Program-made: the position numbers and the translations under genes | Assembly (NCBI RefSeq): GCF_042683045.1 | Contig: NZ_JBHUIT010000031.1 | Span: 1 to 64,000, forward strand | Reading direction: 5' to 3' | Length of the DNA stretch: 64,000 nt | From: Luteolibacter algae | Lineage (GTDB): Bacteria > Verrucomicrobiota > Verrucomicrobiia > Verrucomicrobiales > Akkermansiaceae | Part shown: positions 15,429 to 24,253 of the stretch, piece after piece | Layout: every line of letters begins with the position of its first letter | How positions within the stretch are numbered: position 1 is the stretch's first letter | Notes under the pieces: generated by a model | What the model was told of the DNA's origin: nothing | The model's input: the letters and a program-made list of their open reading frames with translations, nothing else | Database searches by the model: none

Positions 15429-18413
15429 CTATGATAGCAAGCGTTCCAGATCGGCGGCCGTGTATGCTGGCGCATCTGTCGGGGTGACGTTCTCATCAAG
15501 GGAATCTGCCAGAGCTTGCTTCGTGCTTTGCAGCTCGACGACTTTTTCTTCCACTGTTCCCCGCGTGAGTAATCGATAAACCGTCACAGGTTTTGTCTGG
15601 CCGATGCGGTGCGCCCGATCGGTCGCCTGGGCTTCGGCAGCCGGGTTCCACCATGGATCGAAATGCACCACGATATCCGCGGCTGTGAGGTTGAGGCCAT
15701 AACCACCCGCTTTTAGGGAAATCAGGAAAACCGGTGGACCCTCCGGGTCTTGGAACTCATTGACGAGCACCTGGCGGTTACGGGTTTGGCCATCGAGACG
15801 CAGGGAGGCAATGCCCAGGGAATCGAGCTGTGATTCGATCTCGATGAGTTGCTTTTGAAATTGACTGAAGACCAGAATCTTACTGCCCGAAGAAATCGAT
15901 TGCTCGCAAATTTCAAGAAGTCGTTCCAGCTTCGCCGAGCGACGTGGGACCGGAAGTTTTTTCAGTTTTTCTGAATCGAACAATGCCAGGTCACAACAGG
16001 TTTGGCGAAGCCGGAGCAAGGTGGTGAGGGTCGCCATGCGAGCCGCAGCCTTTTGGCCGGACTGGCGGATCTCGTCGATCTTGCGTAGTCCTTCTTTCTG
16101 TAGGTCCCGGTAGGTGGCGAGTTGCTCTTTGGAGAGGGTGCAATATTCGTTGATGATGATTTTGGAAGGAAGTTCGGGAGCGACTTCCAGCTTCGTCCTC
16201 CGGAGAACGAAAGGTGAGGTTTTCAGGCGGAGTAAAGTGCTGGCCTGGGCGGATGTGTCCGGGCTCTTGAGGGGAATCTCGTAGCGTTCCTGAAAGTCTT
16301 TTCTCGTGCCAAGCCATCCGGGCTGGATGAAGCGGAAAATCGACCAGAGATCCCGGGCTGAGTTCTCGACCGGGGTGCCCGTGAGCGCGAGCCGGCGGGT
16401 GGCATTCAATTTCGCCACAGCTTTCGAATGGTCGGTATCCGGATTGCGGATCAGGGATGCTTCATCAATGACGGCCAGGGAGTATTCCTGCTTCAGGTGA
16501 TATGCCAGGTCTCTGGCAAGAGTGCCGTAGGTGGTGAGAATCACGTCGCCAGGTAGGATATCGGCGCGGAGCTTGTCCCGATGTGCTCCATGGAGAGTGA
16601 TTACCCGGCGTTCCGGCGCGAAGCGGTTGAACTCTGCCAGCCAGTTGCCTAGAAGCGAGGTTGTCACAACAATAATCACTGGTCCTGATTGTGAATAACT
16701 CCTTAGGAAATATTCGATGCAGGTAATGGTCTGGAGGGTTTTCCCAAGACCCATATCATCCGCCAGAAGTGCTCCTTCATATTTATCCAAGCGGTTTACA
16801 AGCCAGGAGAAGCCCTTTGCCTGGTAGGGACGGAGTTCAGCGTTGATTTCCGGAATGTGAATAACTTGTGAGTTATCGTCAGGAACTGTCTTGGGCGTTG
16901 ACCTATCGAGATTATGAGCGATCTCCCGGATGATGGCAGCGGAGGCCTTTTTTGCGGAAAAGTGACCGTTCTCCTGTTTCAGATCAAGGTCCTCGAAAAG
17001 CGGATCAATGAGGGACTCGATGTCGTCTGAAAGAATGATTTGCTTTCCTTTCAGCTGTTGCCCGGCGGGATTTCCCGAGCGGAGCAGACGACGGATTTCT
17101 GCGGTGGGAATCACTGCTCCCGAATCTGAGCGGAAGGTCAGATCAAAGCTCATTTGGTCATCGTCGGAAGTAAGTATTTTGATTTCCGGAGAGATGAAAA
17201 CATAGGAGGATGACAGTTTTTCGGCAGTAGGGGAAAATTCAATCTTCCAGGTGGAGGGAAGGTTTTTGACAGACTTGGTCAGGAAATTCTGGATGTCTGG
17301 AGCGGATCTGATCTCGTGGATCGTGGTTGAGCCCGGGGAGCCGGTCCTGGCTGCCAAGGTTTTCAATGCGGCAACTTCTGCCAGAGGATTGCGGGTGATC
17401 ACCTTCTGTCCATCGAGGATGGGTAGGTTTTCCTCGGTGTATGATACCTGGAGCGCTGCGGTGAGTCTCGAGCTGCCTCCGTCGATCCTGAGAGTGATAA
17501 CAGGAGTAGCGGGAGTAAACTGGAGCGATTCGAACCATTCCGACCCGGTGAAATCGAGGTATGAATGGAGTGAATCCAGATGCGTCAGGAAAGCCGGAAC
17601 CGAAAGTCTGCAAGGCTTTCCTTCCGCGAGGGTGGTGAAATATGGGAGAATTGAGGGCGGAATTTTCCCAGAGCCGATTCTTGAGAGATTTCCGGGTTTC
17701 AGCTTCCAGAAGGAGTCTCCGACGCTGAAGCACCGATCGGTGCCGGGCATGAGGTGGATATGCTCTCCTTTCAATGTGCAATCTGCGAGATGGAGCTGGG
17801 CGCCGGAGTCGATTGAAAGGGGATTTTCTCCTGCGGAAATTCTGGGATGATTACGAATTTGATGAAGGAAGCCCGGGAGCGTTTTCGGGCTAAGAGCAAG
17901 CTGAAGCGTTGTCTTGGAATGGGCTTTTTGATCGATCAGCCACGCGGTGAGTTTGTCATCGGCTGGAGTGGGCTCATGGTCGGAGGGAGATAGAGCAATA
18001 GCGGCGTGTCCTTTTTCCATCGCCCGCTCCCAGGGGCCCTGGAAACGGATTTGCCAGGCCAGCCGTGGAAGCTGGAGCGGTGCCGGAGCCGTTTGTTTTT
18101 GCGGCTGTGGCTGGGGGACTTTTTTCGTAGCTGGAGGAGGGCTCACGAGGTGCAGCCCAATAGCAATGGCGTGGGGACAAAAGGTTCCTTCCCGTCGGTT
18201 GGCGGGGCAGGAGCAGTTGGCATCCAGCCATGTTGGGGTTTTCGCGTCGACACTTGCACGATACACACGTTTCCCCAGGCGGACACTGCCCTTCCAGCCA
18301 TTCGGAGTTCGTTCCGCTTCATCGACGGCACCGATGTTGAGCAGGGATTGCGCTTCCTTGAAATCCTGCCAGGCGGCGGCTTTTCGGAGTGTGGTTTCGT
18401 CAAAAGATAACAT
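15429..18413 (-). CDS. SNF2-family helicase with SWIM zinc finger
   Basis: The 994-residue ATPase has an N-terminal SWIM zinc-binding motif (CSCPANRREGTFCPHA, about 68-83) and a long central SNF2-associated region (about 110-500). Two RecA-like lobes follow. In the first, motif I is LADDMGLGKTLQT, motif II is DEAS rather than DEAH, and motif III is LTGTPVENSARDLWSIF. In the second, VFSQFQKQL and the end block DRAHRIGQTKPVTVYRL are clear. Enzymes of this kind translocate on double-stranded DNA; bacterial members resemble RapA or HepA, but the cellular role of SWIM forms is unsettled. It is monocistronic. An intact set of motifs suggests an active enzyme. Confidence 0.92.
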   Translation of the reverse strand: MLSFDETTLRKAAAWQDFKEAQSLLNIGAVDEAERTPNGWKGSVRLGKRVYRASVDAKTPTWLDANCSCPANRREGTFCPHAIAIGLHLVSPPPATKKVPQPQPQKQTAPAPLQLPRLAWQIRFQGPWERAMEKGHAAIALSPSDHEPTPADDKLTAWLIDQKAHSKTTLQLALSPKTLPGFLHQIRNHPRISAGENPLSIDSGAQLHLADCTLKGEHIHLMPGTDRCFSVGDSFWKLKPGNLSRIGSGKIPPSILPYFTTLAEGKPCRLSVPAFLTHLDSLHSYLDFTGSEWFESLQFTPATPVITLRIDGGSSRLTAALQVSYTEENLPILDGQKVITRNPLAEVAALKTLAARTGSPGSTTIHEIRSAPDIQNFLTKSVKNLPSTWKIEFSPTAEKLSSSYVFISPEIKILTSDDDQMSFDLTFRSDSGAVIPTAEIRRLLRSGNPAGQQLKGKQIILSDDIESLIDPLFEDLDLKQENGHFSAKKASAAIIREIAHNLDRSTPKTVPDDNSQVIHIPEINAELRPYQAKGFSWLVNRLDKYEGALLADDMGLGKTLQTITCIEYFLRSYSQSGPVIIVVTTSLLGNWLAEFNRFAPERRVITLHGAHRDKLRADILPGDVILTTYGTLARDLAYHLKQEYSLAVIDEASLIRNPDTDHSKAVAKLNATRRLALTGTPVENSARDLWSIFRFIQPGWLGTRKDFQERYEIPLKSPDTSAQASTLLRLKTSPFVLRRTKLEVAPELPSKIIINEYCTLSKEQLATYRDLQKEGLRKIDEIRQSGQKAAARMATLTTLLRLRQTCCDLALFDSEKLKKLPVPRRSAKLERLLEICEQSISSGSKILVFSQFQKQLIEIESQLDSLGIASLRLDGQTRNRQVLVNEFQDPEGPPVFLISLKAGGYGLNLTAADIVVHFDPWWNPAAEAQATDRAHRIGQTKPVTVYRLLTRGTVEEKVVELQSTKQALADSLDENVTPTDAPAYTAADLERLLS

Positions 18414-18507
18414 CGGGGGAGGACAATGGATAGGTGTCGGAAATTTTCAACGCAAAGGGGCGAAACGGAGATTGCTGGTGCCGATGCAGAGTATATAGCA
18501 TGGACGG

Positions 18508-19026
18508 ATGAAAATATTAAATTTCATGGCGATCGTTCTTTTAACCGGTTGTGTAGGAAACGAGAGTCGCGATTCGGCCGGTGGAGAAGTGATCTGGACG
18601 GTGGGAAAATACGAGAGCTCTATTTCGCACACGCCGTCTATCAGCGGGTATCGGAAGCTGAAAAGTGAAGCGGTCGAATTCCGGAAATACAGGGTTCATC
18701 ACCCCACAGGGCTTTGGTTTGTTCGCCTCGACGGGGATGCTCCGCCTATAGAAATAAAGACCGCCAAACATGGCTCCATCACGTTATCGGGAGAATGGTA
18801 TCCCGAGGAAGGAGGCGCCGATGCCGCAGCCGTGTATGCGTTCGTGAAAGGATCCGAGACATTGATCATCCTGCAAGGCACCAGTGATCTCACTTACGAG
18901 GAAACCTGGGTGACTATAGTTGATGGTAAGACCACGGATCTGAAACGTTACGCTGCCAAAGGAGATGGCATGGGGCCTGAAATGCCTGGTGTGGAACCGA
19001 AATACCGTGTGTATCCTGAGTCATGA
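18508..19026 (+). CDS. Hypothetical lipoprotein
   Basis: The 172-residue protein begins with a lipoprotein signal peptide; the lipobox is LLTGC with Cys15 as the likely lipidated residue. The rest is beta-rich with no family I recognise; conserved-looking parts are HHPTGLWFVRLDGDAPP and GSITLSGEWYPEEGGADAAA. Its stop overlaps the start of the following SDR gene (ATGA), so the two are translationally coupled. Membrane attachment side cannot be decided from the +2 residue Val. Confidence 0.7.
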   Translation: MKILNFMAIVLLTGCVGNESRDSAGGEVIWTVGKYESSISHTPSISGYRKLKSEAVEFRKYRVHHPTGLWFVRLDGDAPPIEIKTAKHGSITLSGEWYPEEGGADAAAVYAFVKGSETLIILQGTSDLTYEETWVTIVDGKTTDLKRYAAKGDGMGPEMPGVEPKYRVYPES

Positions 19027-19826
19027 GGAAGTTGTTGGTGGTCGGAGCTGGATTTGTCGGGGATGAAATTCTGAGGGTTTTCCGCGCTCATGGCTGGGAG
19101 GCTACCGGAGTTTCGCTAAGTGGAGGAGCCGGGTTGATCGAAGGTGATGTCAGCGAATGGGCTTCGGTTGATAATTTTCCCGATGCGGATGCGGTGGTTC
19201 ATTGCGCGGCTTCAGGAAGAGGAGGTGAAGAAGCGTATCGAAAAGTCTACCTGCAGGGGTGCGAGAACCTTGTGCGGAGATTTCCACGGGCCAAGCTGCT
19301 CTTCACCTCCAGTAGCTCGGTCTATGCGCAGACCAATGGCGAGATTGTGACTGAGGAATCGCCTACACAGCCTGGCCGCGAAACAGGTAAAATTCTTTTG
19401 GCAGCTGAGAAAGTCGTGGTGGACGCCGGAGGAATTGTCGCCCGGCTTGCCGGGATCTACGGACCCGGGCGAAGTGTCTTACTGAGGAAATTCCTGAGTG
19501 GTGAAGCGGTGATTGAGGAGGATGGAAGCCGGTATATAAATCAGGTCCATCGGGACGATATTGCCCGTGCGGTATTCCATTTGATTGATTTGCAGAAATT
19601 CCCGGGTGGACAGATCTTCAATGTGTGTGACTCCGTGACGATGAGTCAGCTGGAAGTCTATCAGGGACTGGCCCGGCGATTCGGAAGGGATTTGCCTCCG
19701 AGAGGTCCACGCGATATGAATCGGAAGCGTGGCTGGACTCACAAGCAAGTCAGCAATGAAAAGCTCCGTCGCTCAGGCTGGGAGCCGATCTATCCCGGCT
19801 TTCTGGATGCTGTGGAAAACCTATGA
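19023..19826 (+). CDS. Atypical NAD(P)-binding SDR / epimerase-like protein
   Basis: This 267-residue Rossmann-fold protein has the nucleotide-binding GAGFVGDE at residues 8-15 and the SSSSVYAQ strand typical of extended SDRs. The usual catalytic YxxxK is not seen; the matching place reads GRETGKILLAAEK, as in YeeZ-like atypical SDRs. The later block VHRDDIARAVFHLID (about 178-192) fits substrate-domain conservation. The reaction is therefore unknown. It overlaps the upstream lipoprotein gene by 4 bases and convergent ispE by 6 bases. Confidence 0.82.
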   Translation: MRKLLVVGAGFVGDEILRVFRAHGWEATGVSLSGGAGLIEGDVSEWASVDNFPDADAVVHCAASGRGGEEAYRKVYLQGCENLVRRFPRAKLLFTSSSSVYAQTNGEIVTEESPTQPGRETGKILLAAEKVVVDAGGIVARLAGIYGPGRSVLLRKFLSGEAVIEEDGSRYINQVHRDDIARAVFHLIDLQKFPGGQIFNVCDSVTMSQLEVYQGLARRFGRDLPPRGPRDMNRKRGWTHKQVSNEKLRRSGWEPIYPGFLDAVENL

Positions 19827-20654
19827 GGAGAGCTCCGAACTGTTTCCCGACCATGTCCATAGATTGGGATCAAAGTATTTATGAGCCGTTCCGATGAGGT
19901 TCTGTGGGTTGGCTTTTGGATGTAGGATAGCGAAAAGTGTGGACCCCGAGCCGGACATCAGCACCGTTTTCGTGTCGCGTCGTTTGAGTAACCAGCTTTT
20001 CAACTCGGCGAGGTAGCGGTGTTTCGCAAATACCGCTTTTTCCAGATCGTTTACCAAAGTCAGCGAGCCATAAGTCTGGGGCTCGGATCTTACCCCGGGC
20101 AGTGCCTGGGATTCCAAACATGTGCGGTATGCCTCTGGAGTGGAGACAGAAAAGTCCGGTTTGAACAATGCGATGGATAAATTTTCAGGTTGTGGCGCGG
20201 CCTCGATAATTTCCCCTCGTCCGGTGCATCGTGCCGCTCCGGAATAAAGGAAAAAGGGAACATCGGATCCTATCGACGCTGCTAGGTCGTGAAGCTCTTC
20301 GATGGCCAATGGGCTGCCAAGCTGACTGTTCAACGCAAGAAGTGTGGTGGCTGCATTGGAAGAGCCGCCGCCAAGACCAGCTCCGTGAGGAATATTCTTT
20401 TTCAGATGTATATGAAAGTTCTGTATTTCCCCGGTTTTTCCATGGAGGGCTTCCACCGCTTTTACCACCAGGTTTGTATGATCTGTCGGAAGTGCAGGAT
20501 CATCGCAAGTAAAGGAAAACTCCTCAGCCGGAGTGATGGTAATTTCATCCGCCAAACCCGGGAGCTTGATCATTAAAGTGTCGATTTCGTGGAAGCCATC
20601 CGGGCGTTTGCCTAGAATTCGCAGAGAGAGATTGAGTTTGGCAGGTGAAAGCAT
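19821..20654 (-). CDS. ispE: 4-diphosphocytidyl-2-C-methyl-D-erythritol kinase
   Basis: This 277-residue GHMP-family kinase phosphorylates CDP-ME in the MEP isoprenoid pathway. The N-terminal AKLNLSLRILGKRPDGFHEI (about 5-24) carries the catalytic Lys, and the ATP loop is PHGAGLGGGSSNAA (about 89-102). GSDVPFFL holds the catalytic Asp, and a C-terminal MSGSGSTLFAI completes the GHMP signature. It is followed on the same strand upstream by the PgeF-like gene. The 3' end overlaps the convergent SDR gene by 6 bp. Confidence 0.95.
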   Translation of the reverse strand: MLSPAKLNLSLRILGKRPDGFHEIDTLMIKLPGLADEITITPAEEFSFTCDDPALPTDHTNLVVKAVEALHGKTGEIQNFHIHLKKNIPHGAGLGGGSSNAATTLLALNSQLGSPLAIEELHDLAASIGSDVPFFLYSGAARCTGRGEIIEAAPQPENLSIALFKPDFSVSTPEAYRTCLESQALPGVRSEPQTYGSLTLVNDLEKAVFAKHRYLAELKSWLLKRRDTKTVLMSGSGSTLFAILHPKANPQNLIGTAHKYFDPNLWTWSGNSSELSS

Positions 20655-20685
20655 GGGGAATTGTTGAAGCTGGAAATGATGGAAA

Positions 20686-21345
20686 TTATTGTAGTGTCAA
20701 AAGAGCGAGCATTCGGCCAGTTTTTCCTTTTTCCACGCGATATGAATAGTGAGCTGTCAGATCTGCAGCAGTGTTCTCACAGGAGTCGTAAAATTGGTCG
20801 ATTCCTAGCGCACGCGCCTGGGAGTGGACGCTTTCTGGTAGATTCATCTCATAATCGGGAGGTCGGATGCAGGGAGATAAGATACAGGTGAGGTTTGCGG
20901 GATCTGTGCCGAAGAATTCGGTCATTTTACGGACAGCTTGCTCCAGAATATTAAGTTCTGTTCCCTTTCTGCCGGAGTGAAGAAGGCCGATGGCCTTCGA
21001 TACGGAATCTGCCAGGTAGATCGCGGCACAATCGGCAACGTAGATTGCCAACAGCTGATTCGGCACATTGGTAATCAGGCCGTCCGTCCCTGGATGTGTG
21101 ATGATCCCGCTCTGTAGGGGCTCTGAAATCACGGAAATTCCGTTGCCGTGAACCTGCTCCGCGTGGTGGCGGGCATTGATCGATGGATATTGAGCCGAGA
21201 TAATTTGATCATGTAGAGGAGCGAGATTCCGCAACGCGAACTCCCGGTCCCCATCGACATTTACTCCGGATAAACGCGGGATCCAGGATGCCTGGAACTC
21301 CGGTTGATTTGAAATTGAGTTTAGAAATGAGAACGCCTCCGTCAC
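20686..21345 (-). CDS. pgeF: PgeF/YfiH-family multicopper-like peptidoglycan-editing or purine-nucleoside enzyme
   Basis: The 219-residue protein belongs to the YfiH (Cu-oxidase_4) family. The signatures are HAEQVHGNGISVI (about 62-74), VADCAAIYLADSVSKAIGLL with an HSGRKG block (about 103-128), and FGTDPANLTCILSPCIRP (about 143-160). In most members the last block of the second motif is HAGWRG; here it is HSGRKG, so a normally conserved Trp is lost. The family has been linked to peptidoglycan precursor editing and to adenosine deaminase/phosphorylase activity. It is 31 bp upstream of ispE and likely cotranscribed. Confidence 0.82.
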   Translation of the reverse strand: MTEAFSFLNSISNQPEFQASWIPRLSGVNVDGDREFALRNLAPLHDQIISAQYPSINARHHAEQVHGNGISVISEPLQSGIITHPGTDGLITNVPNQLLAIYVADCAAIYLADSVSKAIGLLHSGRKGTELNILEQAVRKMTEFFGTDPANLTCILSPCIRPPDYEMNLPESVHSQARALGIDQFYDSCENTAADLTAHYSYRVEKGKTGRMLALLTLQ

Positions 21346-21411
21346 AGCGGGAACTGTAACGGAGGCGGTTGGAATTCGCCAAGCTGGATTATTCAGGGGG
21401 GAGACAGAAAC

Positions 21412-21873
21412 TTATGCAATCGCGCGATTTTTAAGCGCACGGTTGGTATGTTCAACTGTTTCGGCCTCTTCTTCATCCATTCCTGCCAGAATGCCGGCGA
21501 GGTCTGTCGCAATCTCGGTGCGCATCTTGGAGACAAGGTCAACTCCTTTGGATGTGATTCGAACCATGATTTTGCGGCGGTCTTCAGCGGCATGTATGCG
21601 CTCGACATAGGAAAGTTTTTCCAATCTATCCACAAGGCCTGTAGCGGCTGCGGTGGAATGACCCATTTTTTTCGCGATATCGGACATGGTCAAATATTCT
21701 TCGCTGGAAAGGTAGGTAAGGAGGAAAAACTGTGGGAACGAGATGTTTCCTTTGTTGAGCTCTGTTGACAGGTTAAGGATGCAGCTCCGCTGTGTGAACA
21801 GGACGAAGTCTGCGAGACGATCGGCATCGGCTTTCACCGAGGTGCCGGAGGCACTTGGTTGTGTGTTTTTCAT
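21412..21873 (-). CDS. MarR-family transcriptional regulator
   Basis: The 153-residue winged-helix protein has the recognition region LTMSDIAKKMGHSTAAATG (about 71-89), followed by VDRLEKLSYVERIHAAEDRRKI, which is the wing DxRR motif written across two strands. The N-terminal helices carry SCILNLSTELNKGNISF, the dimer interface. MarR proteins usually repress neighbouring genes in response to small phenolic or oxidative ligands. It stands alone with a 324-bp upstream region, so it may control itself or distant genes. Confidence 0.88.
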   Translation of the reverse strand: MKNTQPSASGTSVKADADRLADFVLFTQRSCILNLSTELNKGNISFPQFFLLTYLSSEEYLTMSDIAKKMGHSTAAATGLVDRLEKLSYVERIHAAEDRRKIMVRITSKGVDLVSKMRTEIATDLAGILAGMDEEEAETVEHTNRALKNRAIA

Positions 21874-22197
21874 TTTGGCTGGTTGTAGTGTTCATGTTTT
21901 GGGACATGTAAGGGAGCACAGCCATTGCGAAAGGGAAGATAACTAGGAAGGTCGATATTAATCAACTCCAAAGTTATATTATTTCAAGTTAGCTAGGCTG
22001 TTTTGGTTGGGACGTTTTAAAGGTATGGCCATCTGTCTGATTTGGAAAGAAGGAAATTTCAGAAAAGTTAACTAACTGAAAATCAGTATTCTACGATATT
22101 ACTGACGGAATCGCTCTCTGGTGAATGCCGTTCTAGGGCGGAGGAAGGAGCGATTACGCGGATGTTAAGAAGGTTGAATTTTCCTTACTATAGAAAG
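21874..22197. other. Intergenic region upstream of the marR gene
   Basis: No gene of plausible length is visible on either strand in these 324 bases. The stretch 21950-22000 is AT-rich. Two small inverted repeats stand out: AACT-CCAA-AGTT near 21964-21975 and ACTGA-AAA-TCAGT at 22075-22087. Either could be part of the promoter or a MarR operator, but the arms are too short to be sure. Confidence 0.4.
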
Positions 22198-23019
22198 TTA
22201 AAGCGAAGTTTTGGAAATGGCTTCCTTCTCTAATCGCAGCCGCGCACTGGCGAGGTATTCCTGATCGATCTCGATTCCGGTGAAGTGTGCAATTTTTTGA
22301 AATTTTGCGGCCAGGGCGGAGGAGCCGATTCCCAAAAACGGATCGAGAAGCCGTGTCTCACATCCTTTCCCGTGTAGCTTGATGCATTGCTCCACCAGGG
22401 CGGGAGGAAAAGATGCCGGGTGAGGGCGGTCTTTCATGCGATATCTGATCGTTTGGTATGGGATAAACCACGTATTCCCACGGCAGCGGAGATCTTGCCC
22501 ACCGGTGTGCTGCCAGCGGCTGATGTTTGACTTGTGCTGATAGGGGACGCCTGCGGCGCGACGGTCGAGAGGAATTGAGCCTGTCTTGGTGAGATGGAAA
22601 ACGTATTCGTGACAGTCGTTTACGTAGCGGTCGGAATTGATAGGCTTGAAATGTCCCACCGAGAGCAATTCATCATCGGTGGTTTTTACACTGATGGATT
22701 TTACCCAGTGAAAGGTGTTTTGCAGAGTGAAGAGAGGTTTTTTACCGTCTGTGAGGGCCAGGATCAACTGGTGGGGAAGCAGTGGATTGGAAGGCGTGGC
22801 ACCGATATTGAGAAAAAACGAGCCGTCGTCTGCCAAAACCCGTTTCAGCTGGCGAGCCCAGGATTTGCACCACGAAAGGAACTTTGTGCGGGGCGCGGTA
22901 TCCTCGAATTGCGAATAATTGATCCCCAGATTATAAGGAGGAGAGGTTACCACGAGATCGAAAGATTTCTCCTCGAGGGTGCGGAGAATTTTCAGACAAT
23001 CGCCGTGGATCAAATTCAT
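22198..23019 (-). CDS. Solitary beta-class DNA methyltransferase
   Basis: The 273-residue protein is a site-specific amino-methyltransferase (N6-adenine or N4-cytosine). The catalytic motif IV TSPPYNLG is near the N-terminus (25-32), and the SAM-binding FxGxG equivalent DPFLGIGSSALAAK is near the C-terminus (about 230-243), an order that defines the beta class. The HPASFPPALVEQ block before it is typical. The TSPPY form is frequent in N4-cytosine enzymes but not decisive. No restriction endonuclease lies beside it, so it is probably an orphan with an epigenetic role, or part of a dispersed system. It follows aroB by 41 bp. Confidence 0.88.
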   Translation of the reverse strand: MNLIHGDCLKILRTLEEKSFDLVVTSPPYNLGINYSQFEDTAPRTKFLSWCKSWARQLKRVLADDGSFFLNIGATPSNPLLPHQLILALTDGKKPLFTLQNTFHWVKSISVKTTDDELLSVGHFKPINSDRYVNDCHEYVFHLTKTGSIPLDRRAAGVPYQHKSNISRWQHTGGQDLRCRGNTWFIPYQTIRYRMKDRPHPASFPPALVEQCIKLHGKGCETRLLDPFLGIGSSALAAKFQKIAHFTGIEIDQEYLASARLRLEKEAISKTSL

Positions 23020-23060
23020 AGGTCTGGAGCGGAGCTTATGGGGATAGCCGTAGACAGATG

Positions 23061-24140
23061 CTAGCCGCGGAGGTGATGAATGGCCTCCTCCAGATCCGAT
23101 AAAGACACGGAATCGATGACGTGGGCGCAGCCAATCTCGGAAAGTGTGACAAAACGGATTTTTCCCGATTTGAATTTTTTGTCACGGGATAGCTTTTCCA
23201 TGACTGTCGCGGTGGCAATCGATTCCGGGAGAGTCAATGGGAGATTGAAGTGGCCCAGTAGATCCAAAATTCTTGTGGAGTGCTCCGGCTGGAGTCCGGA
23301 ATGTTTTTCCGAGATGTGGAGTGCTGCGCGAATCCCCAGGGAAATCGCCTCACCGTGCAGAATTTGCCCATACGGGAGCGAGGCCTCGATGCCGTGGCCG
23401 ATCGTGTGGCCGAAGTTCAGAAGAGCACGAATGTCCTTTGTCTCGTATTCGTCGCTTTCGACTACACGGGCTTTGATCGCAATATTTCGGGCTAGCAGAT
23501 CGGCGGGGACGTCACGTTTCTGGGGGGCGATTGTGAGCAGGTCATCGAGCATTGCTGCATCACGGATGGCCGCGTGTTTGATGGCTTCCGCAAAACCTTC
23601 GTGAAACTCGCGGGCAGGGAGGGTGCGGAGAGTTTCCGGATCCACGATGACGAGTTTTGGCTGATGAAAGGCACCGAGAAGGTTCTTGCCTTCAGCGACG
23701 TTCACTCCTGTTTTTCCGCCCACGGAAGAGTCCACCTGGGAGACGATCGTCGTGGGAATTTGAACAAACGGAATGCTGCGGTAGAAGATCGAGGCGACAA
23801 ACCCAGCAAGATCGCCCACCACGCCTCCGCCCAGGGCGATGATCATGGAGCGTCTGTCATGACCGGCCCGTATCATTTCCCGGCAGAGGTTTTCAACTTG
23901 GGAGATTGATTTCGAAGCTTCACCCGAAGGCACTGTGTGGAGTGTGGGAGAATTGCCGGCACCAAAGCTTTCGATAAGTGTCTTTGAGTGATATCGGCTC
24001 ACTGCTTCATCGCTAATAATGGCGGGACGCAGCCCGGAGAGGCCGTGTTGCGCAAGAAGGTCGGCAGTTTTGGAAAGGAGGCCGTTTTCAACCAAAACAG
24101 GATATGAACGGTCGTCGAGATCGACTTGAACGGTAGGCAT
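23061..24140 (-). CDS. aroB: 3-dehydroquinate synthase
   Basis: This enzyme turns DAHP into 3-dehydroquinate in the shikimate pathway, using NAD and a divalent metal. I place the start at the ATG giving MPTVQVDLDDRSYPV (359 residues), which matches the family; a longer reading frame to 24248 adds an unlikely Arg-rich leader. NAD-binding LGGGVVGDLAGFVAS, VDSSVGGKTGVN, and the metal ligands in EGFAEAIKH, NFGHTIGHGIE and HGEAISLG are all present. It lies directly upstream of the orphan methyltransferase and is divergent from the UraD-like gene. Confidence 0.94.
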   Translation of the reverse strand: MPTVQVDLDDRSYPVLVENGLLSKTADLLAQHGLSGLRPAIISDEAVSRYHSKTLIESFGAGNSPTLHTVPSGEASKSISQVENLCREMIRAGHDRRSMIIALGGGVVGDLAGFVASIFYRSIPFVQIPTTIVSQVDSSVGGKTGVNVAEGKNLLGAFHQPKLVIVDPETLRTLPAREFHEGFAEAIKHAAIRDAAMLDDLLTIAPQKRDVPADLLARNIAIKARVVESDEYETKDIRALLNFGHTIGHGIEASLPYGQILHGEAISLGIRAALHISEKHSGLQPEHSTRILDLLGHFNLPLTLPESIATATVMEKLSRDKKFKSGKIRFVTLSEIGCAHVIDSVSLSDLEEAIHHLRG

Positions 24141-24253
24141 GGGCGGAGAATGACCAATGTCTGCCGAACGTCCAACTCCGAAGATCGGCGAATGTGTAGA
24201 TTCCGCCAAAAAAAGCCTTCGCCGGGCAAGGGGATGGACAGGATACAAAGTGT

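Noticed and set aside
24141..24248. N-terminal extension of AroB by 36 residues
   Set aside because: The extra part is Arg-rich, unlike the family, and would leave almost no promoter before the divergent gene.
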